DNA from: Massilia frigida
GTDB lineage: Bacteria; Pseudomonadota; Gammaproteobacteria; Burkholderiales; Burkholderiaceae_D
NCBI RefSeq assembly: GCF_011682175.1
Contig: NZ_WHJG01000015.1
Span: 1-64,000, forward strand
Reading direction: 5' to 3'
DNA length: 64,000 nucleotides
Shown here: in pieces, positions 43,101 through 52,100 of the stretch
How the letters are laid out: each line of letters begins with the position of its first letter
Numbering within the stretch: position 1 is the stretch's first letter
The notes under the pieces: model-generated
What the model was told of the DNA's origin: nothing
Database searches by the model: none
The model's input: only the letters and a program-made list of their open reading frames with translations
Translations under genes and position numbers: made by a program

Positions 43101-46100
43101 CGCGGCAACCGTACCAGCCTGACGGTGGCGGCCAACAGCCCCGACGCGCGCGCCACCACCTACGCCTACGACCTGGCCGACCGCCTGGTCACCCAAACCA
43201 CGCCGGCCGGCGCGGTGGTGACCTACCAGTACGCCTCGGCGCACCTGACCAAGCCGACCGCCGAAACCCATCACAACCGCTTCGGCCTGGCGCTGGTGAC
43301 TACCTACACCTACGACCGCAACGGCCGCGTGCTCAGCGCCACCACCGGCGGCGAGACCGTCAGCCATGTCTATGACGTCGACGGCAACGCCAGCGCGACC
43401 TTCACCGGCGCGTCGAACGCGCCGCACGGCGTGCTGCGCGAATTCGACGGCAACGGCCGCCAGACGGCCGAGATCGACGCCCTGGGCGCGCGCACCGAGT
43501 ACACCTATGACAAAGTAGGCAACCGGCGCACCGTCAAGGATGCCAACGGCAACCTGACGACCCATTGGTACGATAGCGCCAACCGCATCAGCGCCACCCT
43601 CGATCCGCTCGGCTACCTGACCAGCTACCGCTACGACGTGGCGGGCAAGCAGATCGAAGCGCACCAGTACGCGGCGCTGTATGGTGGCAGCGTGGACCTG
43701 GCCAGCGTGCCGGTGCTCGCCGCCGGTCCGAACGACCGCATCGTGCGCGCCGAATTCGACAAGGGCGGGCGCCACAGCGCCGCCATCGGCGCCGATGGCT
43801 ACCGCACCGTCTACACCCTGGACGCGGCCGGCAACCGGGTCGGCGTGACCCAGGCCGCGGGCCTGGGCATTGCGCGCACGGTCAAGACCGAGTACGACGC
43901 GGCCAACCGCGCCACCCGCCAGACGGCGGCCGACGGCGCCGTCACGACCTCGCAATACGACCGCGCCGGCAACCTGGTCTCGAGCCTGGTCAGCGCGGCC
44001 GGAGAAGCGGCGCGCCTGACCACGTACACGGTCGACCTGGACAACCGGCGCCTGGCCTCGACCCAGGACCCGGGCGGCCTGAACATCACCCAGAGCGTCC
44101 AGTACGACGACCACGGCAACGTTATCGTCAGCATGGATGGCGAAGGCCGGATCATGCGCAACACCTATAACGCGGCCGGTCGCCTGGCGCTGGTACAGAA
44201 TGGCGTCGGCCAGACGGTGCAGTCGTTCACCTACGACAACCACGGCAACGTGGTCACCGAATACGGCAAGGATGGCAGCAAGCAGTACATCTACGACGCC
44301 AACAACCGCAAGATCAGCATGTCGTTCGCCGCTACCTATGTGTACACGGTCGGCGCCAACGCCAGCGAGTACCGGACCAGCACGGTGACCTACCGCTACG
44401 ACGGGCTCGGCAACGTGGTGCAGACGGCCGACGCCAGCGGCTTCCTGACCACCAATTATTACGATGCCGGCCAGCGCATGGTGGCCCAGCTCGATGCCGA
44501 CAATGTGCTGCACGAGTACGATTTCAACGCCTTCGGCGAACGCAGCGCCGAGCGCCTGTACATGACGCGCCTCAGTGGCGCACGCGATCCGGGCGTGCGT
44601 CCGGGCGCGCCCGTGGGCGAGCTGCGCGCCTACCGCTTCGAATACGATGTGATGGGACGGCTGACGCGCAAGGTCTATCCCCAGGTGCAACTGGCCAGCC
44701 TGGCCACCAGCGGCGCCAGCCCGGCGACGTCGCTGGCGCTGAGCACACCCGAAGAGCGTTCCGTGTACGATGCCTTCGGCAATATCGTCGAATCGGTCGC
44801 GCTTGACGGTGGCCGCAGCCTAGGTTACTACGATAGCCTGAACCGCCTGGTGGCCCAGGTCGACGCCATGGGTTACCTGACCCGCTACGACTTCGATAAC
44901 AGCGGCAACGTCGTCAAGAAACGCGCGTATGCCACCGCACTCGATACCGCCACCCTGAACCGCGCCACCATTCCGGCCGCGCCGGGTGGCAGCGTGGCCA
45001 CCACCACCTTCGTCTACGATCGCGCCAACCGCATGATCGAACAGCGCGCGCCGGCGGTCATGGTGACCGACCAGAACACCCACGTCCAGACCGAACAGGT
45101 GCTCGTCACGCGCCGCGTCTACGACAAGGCCGGCAATCTCATTGAACATATCGTCGGCGCCGGCAGCGGCGCGCAGCAGACCGAGTATTCCTATTACGAC
45201 AGCCGCAACCGCCGCATCGGCTCGGTTGACGCCAGCCGCACCCTGACCCTGTACCAGTACGATGACCAGGCACGCCTGACCCGGGTCGGCCACTTCCTCA
45301 CGCCGCTCGGCGCCGCGGTCGACCTGGCCACGGTGGCCAGCGACTACGCCTCCTTGCGCGCACTGGCCACCCCGAGCGCGGGCGACGAGTCGAAGACCTA
45401 TGCCTACAACGCGCGTGGCCAGCTGGTCACCGAATCGACCGGCACCTCGGCCTTCAGCACCAGCGGCAGCACGGCGCTCGACTTCAACATCAGCGCCGGG
45501 GTGAGCTCGAAGAGCTATGCCTACGACGCCGTGGGCAACCGCAGCTGGACCCAGGACGAGTCCGGCGCGACCATTCGCAGCGCTTACGACGGCATGGGCC
45601 GCACGGTCCAGGTAATCCAGCCCGACAACAGCGGCACACGCCAGTTCTTCGATGCGGCCGGCAACACGGTGTCGACCTATACCGGTGAAATGAGCAACCA
45701 GGCCGTTGCCGCCACCGGCATGAAGGCGACCGTCACCGATGTGCTGACCCTGAACTACAACGTCGGCACGGCCGGGATGTCGTCCTACATTTTGTGGGAC
45801 ACCTCCTCGCATGCCGACCTGGCCAGCTACGCCAACCAGTCCGAGTCGAGCGCCAACCTGGCCTCGAGCGCGGCGGCGACGACCTTGCCGCGCCCGGCCT
45901 ACGGCAGCACGCTCTACTACCGCGTCATCACCCAGGACAATGCCGGTAACCGCGTCTACTCGAGCGAGCAGAAAGTAGTGATGCCGCAGCAAGTCGAGGA
46001 CGTGCAGGTCAATCGTCCGGACGCGGCGACGATGTCGGTGCGCGTCAAGTTCGGCAGCAACGTGGTAGCGCCCGACCTGCTGTACGGTCCGCGCGGCTAC

Positions 46101-49100
46101 GCCAACGGCGTCATGCACATGACCCTGGCGCAGGATGGCTACTATGAAGCGATCCTGCCGATCAACGGCGACCCGAACAGCTTCGGCTTCAAGCTGCAGT
46201 GGCAGGGCACCGACGGGGTGGCGTTCGCCACCGGCGAGAAATCTTTCCAGGCGCCGACCGACCGGGTCGGTTCGGCCACCAGTACCACCGAGAAGGTGGT
46301 TGCGGGCGGCATCGAGCTGGCCTACAATGTCTCGGTATCGAATCCGGGCACCGCGTTTTCGCTGATCACCGCGCAGTGGCGCGTGGCCGGCAGCGGCCTG
46401 CCGTTCGCGGCCACCGGTTCGCCCAACGGCCAGCTGACCCTGGGCGCCGAGCAGCCGTTGAGGGCCGGCACCACCTACGAGATCGTCATCAGCGGCGTCA
46501 CCGCCGACGGCGTGGAAACCCTGATCGATCACGTGATGTTCGCCCCCACCGGTACCGATGGCAAGGCGGCGTCGTTCGGCGCCCTGAGCTGGACGCCGCC
46601 GGCGAGCGGCAGCACCCAGGCCGTGATCGTCGGCGGCCAGCTGGCCCAGACCGAGCGCTACGACGGGCGCCTGCTGGTACGCACCGGCTATTACGCTTCG
46701 AGCGCGCTGGGCCTGTACTACACCGACAAGGTGGCCGAGCCGCATAGCGTCTCGAGCACCTCGAGCGTGTGGCAGGAATGGGAACCCAAGCTGGTCTGGC
46801 ACAGCGGCCTGTTCGGCAGCAGCGGCCACTATGTCGACGAAGGCAAGTGGGTGCAGAAGGGCCACGATGTCGCCTTCAACGCCAGCTTGTCGGCGGCCGA
46901 AGCGGCGCGCGCCGCCTCCGGCCTGCATTTCTCGTGGCGCGCCACGGGCAGCGGCGACGGCACCACCTTCGGCAACGATGTGCTGATGAGCAGTCTGGGC
47001 GGCGGCAACTACCGCTACAATATGGACCATGTGCCGCTGCCGGCGTCCAGCTTCGATTACAAGATGTGGTACACGGATGCGCAGGGCCGTGAAGTGATCG
47101 TCCAGTGGAGCCAGGCGCGCAGCGACGTCAACAGCAACCGGGGCGGCTATTCCGACGTCGTCCAGGCGCGCGAGCAGGGTGCGCGCATGAGCGGGCCGTC
47201 GGTCAGCGCCGGTACCTACCTGGGTCGCATGACGGCCGCCGATTTCATGAACGGCATGCTGCTGCAGTCGCTCGATACCGGCCTGGCCGGCAACGTCCTC
47301 AACGCCAGCGCGAGCGGCGCCGGCTACTCGATCGAGTCGACCTACAACGCGCTCAACGCCAAGATCGGCAGCACCGAGACCGACGGCGTCTGGCGCGAGT
47401 ACCGGGTCGACGCCAACGGCCGCGCGCTCGAGACGGTGACCCTGGGCGTGAAGGGCGGGGCCAACCGCACCAGCACGTTCGCCCAGTACGATTTGAACGG
47501 CAACAAGCTGGCCCAGTACGACACGGCCTTCGTCGCGGCCGGCGGCACCGAACTGCGCCGTCCCGTGACGCGCTACGCCTACGATTACCTCGGTCATATG
47601 CTGGCCCAGACCGATGCGGCGGGCAATACGACCTACTACAGCTACAACGCGGCGGGCCAGAAGATCAGCCAGACCGACGCCCTCAACCAGGTCAAGACAT
47701 TCGGCTACGATGCGCTCGGCCATACGGTGCAGGTTACCGATGAGGCTGGCTATACCAGATACACGCGCTTCGACCAGGCCGGCAATATGATCGAGGAGAT
47801 CGACGCCACCGGCCGCAGCACCTCCTATACCCGCGACGGCTTCGGCCGCATCACCGCGGTCATCGACGGCAATGGCGGTGTGACCGTCCTGCGCTACGAT
47901 GTCCAGGGGCATGTGCTGCAGCAGGGCGATGTCGAATTCGAATACGACACGCGCGGCAACCGCACCGCCGAACACGATACCGGCAATTACTGGGGTCACC
48001 GGCGCAGCATGAGCTACGACAGTCTGGGCAGGGTGGTCAGCGTGACCACCAACCCGACCGTCAACGGCAGCTCGAGCACGTCGACCAGCTACCGCCGCTA
48101 TGATGTGTTCGGCAACCTGATCGCCACCACCGATGGTGGCGGGAAAACCACGCAAAGCGTGTACGGCGGCTTTGGGCGCCTGCTGCGTTCGGTCGACGCC
48201 GACGGCAACGCGGTCGTCTTCAGCTACGATGAATTCGGCCGCCAGACCGGCGAAACAAGCCTGAACGCGGCGCCGCGCAATACCTGGCCCCAGTTCGGCG
48301 GCGGCGCCAACCAGCAGCAGGGCGGCCTGGCCGGCGCCACGGCCAGCGAACTGCTCGCCGGCGCGCGCAATATCCGCCGCAGCTACGACGACGCCGGACG
48401 CCTGGTCGAGATCAACGACCTCGGCACCGGCGTATCGACCCGCTATTCCTACGACCTGCTGGGCCGTCGCGTGGGCGAAACCACCAGCGGCGCGGTGGAC
48501 ACGGAAGGGCGCAGCCACAACCGCATGATCGACTACTCCTTCGATGCGCTGGGCCGCATGACGCACTGGAAAGACGCGGTCACCGGCCTCGAAGAAACCG
48601 TCACGTACGACGCGGTGGGCAACCAGGTGCGGGTACAGGGCAGTGGCGGCGGAACCTCGGTCGACCATGGCACCAACTTCGACGGCGCCGGACGGGTGCT
48701 CAACCTGCGCGAGGGCGGCCCGGCCGGCGCCATCGTGGGCACATACACCTATGACGCGGCGGGCAACCGCAGCAGCTACCGCAGCGCCAACGGCGCCACC
48801 ACGGTCTATCTGTACGACGCCCGCAACCGCCCGGTCAAGGCGTTTACCCAGAATCCGTCCGAAAACTACGGCGTCGCCGACAGCGATACGCGCTACGTCA
48901 GCGGCAACAACAACGGCAGCCCGACGTATGCCAACGCGACGGTGCAGGACGCGCTCAAGGCGATCGCGCTGCGCAAGTACGCCGACATGAACCGCTGGAC
49001 CAAGATTGCCGCCGACAATGGCCTGAGCAACTTCAGCGCCGATGCCCACGCCACCTTGCTGGGCCGCACCCTGGTGCTGACCCACGAAGAGGAAATCGAG

Positions 49101-52100
49101 TGGCAGTACGATATCGTCGGCAACAACACCGTGTACCGCGAGGTCAAGGACGGGGTCGAGTGGAGCAAGGTGGCGAAGACCTACGACAATGCCTCGAACA
49201 TGCTCACCAGCCGCACCGATACGCGCGTGAAGATGAGCTTCGACAGCAGTTACGCCCCGCTGACTTTCAACGATGGCCTGCGTGCCATGACGCTGGTCGA
49301 GGTCATCAGCAAGGGCGGCAACACGGCGCCGTACGTCAAGCACGAGAATGAAGGGCAGGAGATCACCCAGCAGTTCAATGGTTCGGGCAAGATCAGCAAG
49401 TCGACCATGCGCACCTTCGGCAAGTCGACCAAGACCTATAACTACATTTACGATTACTACAACGATGGCCGCGAGAAGGGCATTCGCGCCTACGGCGACG
49501 CCAGCGGCAACGCCACCTTCGCCTACAACAGCAACAACAAGCTGGTGATGATGAACCAGGGCCGCGGCGACGGCCAGGACCGGGCCGAAATCTCGACCTA
49601 TGTCTACGATAATGCCGACCATATCATCGGCAAGGTGCATGACGACGGCAAGGCGGCCACGCGCGACCGGGTCGACTACCTGTACGCGGCCGGCAACCCG
49701 GTGGCGGAAACGGGCACCAGCATCAAGAATGGCGCCTACACTGTGCTCGACAGCAAGAACTATGCGCTATTCGAGAATTACGGCAAGGACTTCCCGGGCG
49801 GCGGCATGCAGTCGTACACCGTCAAGGGGGGCGAATCGTTGAAGAGCGTTGCCGATGCGATGTATGGCAATGCCAGCCTGTGGTACCTGATTGCCGACGC
49901 CAACGGTTTGTCCGGCAACGACACCCTGAAAGCTGGCCAGGTGCTGCGCGTGCCGTCGGCCAACGGTCCGGGCAATATCGATGCGGGCGCGCACAAGGTC
50001 TACAACGAGAGCGATATTGTCGGCAGCAAGCTGCCGAACCTGAAATCGCCGCCGCCGAAAGGCAAGGGCGGTTGCGGCGGTTTCCTGCAGGTGCTGGTCA
50101 TCATCGTGGCGGTGGTCGCCTCGTGCTTCCTGGGCCCGCAGATGATGTTGCTGGCGCAGGGCATGGGCTTCGCTGCCGGCGGCCTGGCCGCCACCGTGGT
50201 GGCCGGCGCCCTGACGGGCGCCGCCGTCAGCGTGGTCACCCAGGTGACCAGCATGGCGGTCGGCCTGCAGGACAGTTTCAGCTGGAAAGCGGTGGCGATG
50301 GGGGCGCTGGGCGGGGCCCTGACCGCCGGCGTCGGCAACCTGAGCGGCGGCATCAATACCGGCTCCTCGATCGTCAACGCCGGCATCAAGGGTGCCTTGT
50401 CGAACGTGGCGCAGCAGGGCGTGAGCATGATGATGGGCGAGCAAAAGTCGTTCAACTGGCGCTCGGTCGCTGCGGCCGGCCTCGGCGCGGCAGCGGGCGA
50501 CGCGGTCGGCGGCCTGCTCAAGGACAGCGGCCTGGCCAAGCCGGGCGAGATGGCGTATCGCCAGTTGACCAGTGCCAGCACCAGCATCGCCAGCCAGCTG
50601 GTCTCGACCGGCAGGATCGATTGGCGTTCGGTGGGCGTGAACGCCTTGATGATGCCGGTGAACGATATGGTGGCCAAGCAGGGATACACCGGCGTGGCTG
50701 ACGCGCTGGCGCAAGGGGTTGTCGGCGCCGCGACCGCAAAACTGAACAAGCAAGATGCGTGGGCAGGCGCGATCGGGGGCGTGGCTGGCAGCGTCGTGGG
50801 CCAGTTGATGCCGAAGGCATTCGTGGCGATGGGTGACGATCCCTACGGCCAGCGCGGTGGCGACAAGACCTTGTTTACCGCCGATGTCCTCAGTGCCCAG
50901 GTCGGCATTCTGGGATCGAGCGTTGGCAAGGCCTTCGCCCAGTGGGCCGGCCGTGATCAGGGTGTCGCCGCCCAGGCCGCCTATGGCGCCGCGTCGTCCT
51001 CGTACAACGCCAGCGTGTCGGCTGTGCAACGTACGATGGCGGACAATGCCGCCAAGGCGAAAGCCGAAAGCGATCTGCAGCAGGCCAAGGCCAAAGCCGA
51101 TGCCAAGGCCGAAGCCGAAGCCAGCTTGGCCGCAGCAGCGGCCAAGCCGAATCCGAACAGTGCCCAGGCAGGCACGCGGCCACGCAATCTGCTCGACGCG
51201 GCCTTGGGCAGCGACTTCAGCTACGACATGCTCGGCGGCATCAGCTTCAAGGGACAGCCGCTCGCGCTCGGTGGCGACGGTAGCGTAGAGCAGGCGCCGG
51301 CGGCGCCGAAAAAAGTCAAGGCCAGCGACTTCGGTGGTTCCACCGACCGCATCGCGCGCGCCAACCTGCCGAAAGGCGCCACCGAAGAGCAGGTGCACGA
51401 GTACAGCCTGCAGATCCTGAACGCCAACCAGATCGTCGACACCCACAAGGTCAAGGCGAATACGATGCTGACCATTCCGGATTACATTGCTGGCGACACG
51501 GGCAGCACGGTCGCCGAGCAGGTATGGAAGCGCGGTAACAAAGTCGATGTACACCAGCGCGAAGTCAAAGCGCAGGCTGCCGCCGAGGCCAAGGCTTATG
51601 CGGCCGCGCGCCAGGCTGCAGAGGAAAGGGCGGCAGCGGTGGAAGTCAGTGCCAAGACCGCTGCAGCGCCTTCCGCCGCCACCGCGCCCGTGCCGGTGCG
51701 CACCGTGCAAGTGCAAGATAACTCGGTGAGCGGCCAGTGGAATTCGCTGGTCAGCAGTGCTGGGGAGTATGTATCCAAAGCAGGAAACTACGTCAGCAGC
51801 ACGGCCAGTGCGCTTGCCGACGACATCAGTCACACCGCCGGCGTGGTTGTCAAGTCGGCCGGCAGGCTGGCCGACAGGGCATTGGACGCCAATATTTCCG
51901 TCCAGGCGGAATTCAAACGCCGCGTCGCCGACAGTGCTGCCCATGCCGACAGCAAGCTCGGCGCTGCGCTGTATACCTATGCGGGCAAGGGCATCGATGC
52001 TGCCTTGACGGCCAGCGGCACCGCCCTGACGGTGGCGTCGGATCCGATCCGCGCGGCCGAAAGCGCGCAGGAAGTCATTTCCGACGTCGTCGGCACGGGC

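Noticed and set aside
22227-49640. Five very long antisense open frames (1,454 to 2,245 codons) covering the giant gene
   Set aside because: They arise because GC-rich YD-repeat codons rarely give stops in the complementary frame. Their translations are repetitive V/G/A/R mixtures without start signals or families.
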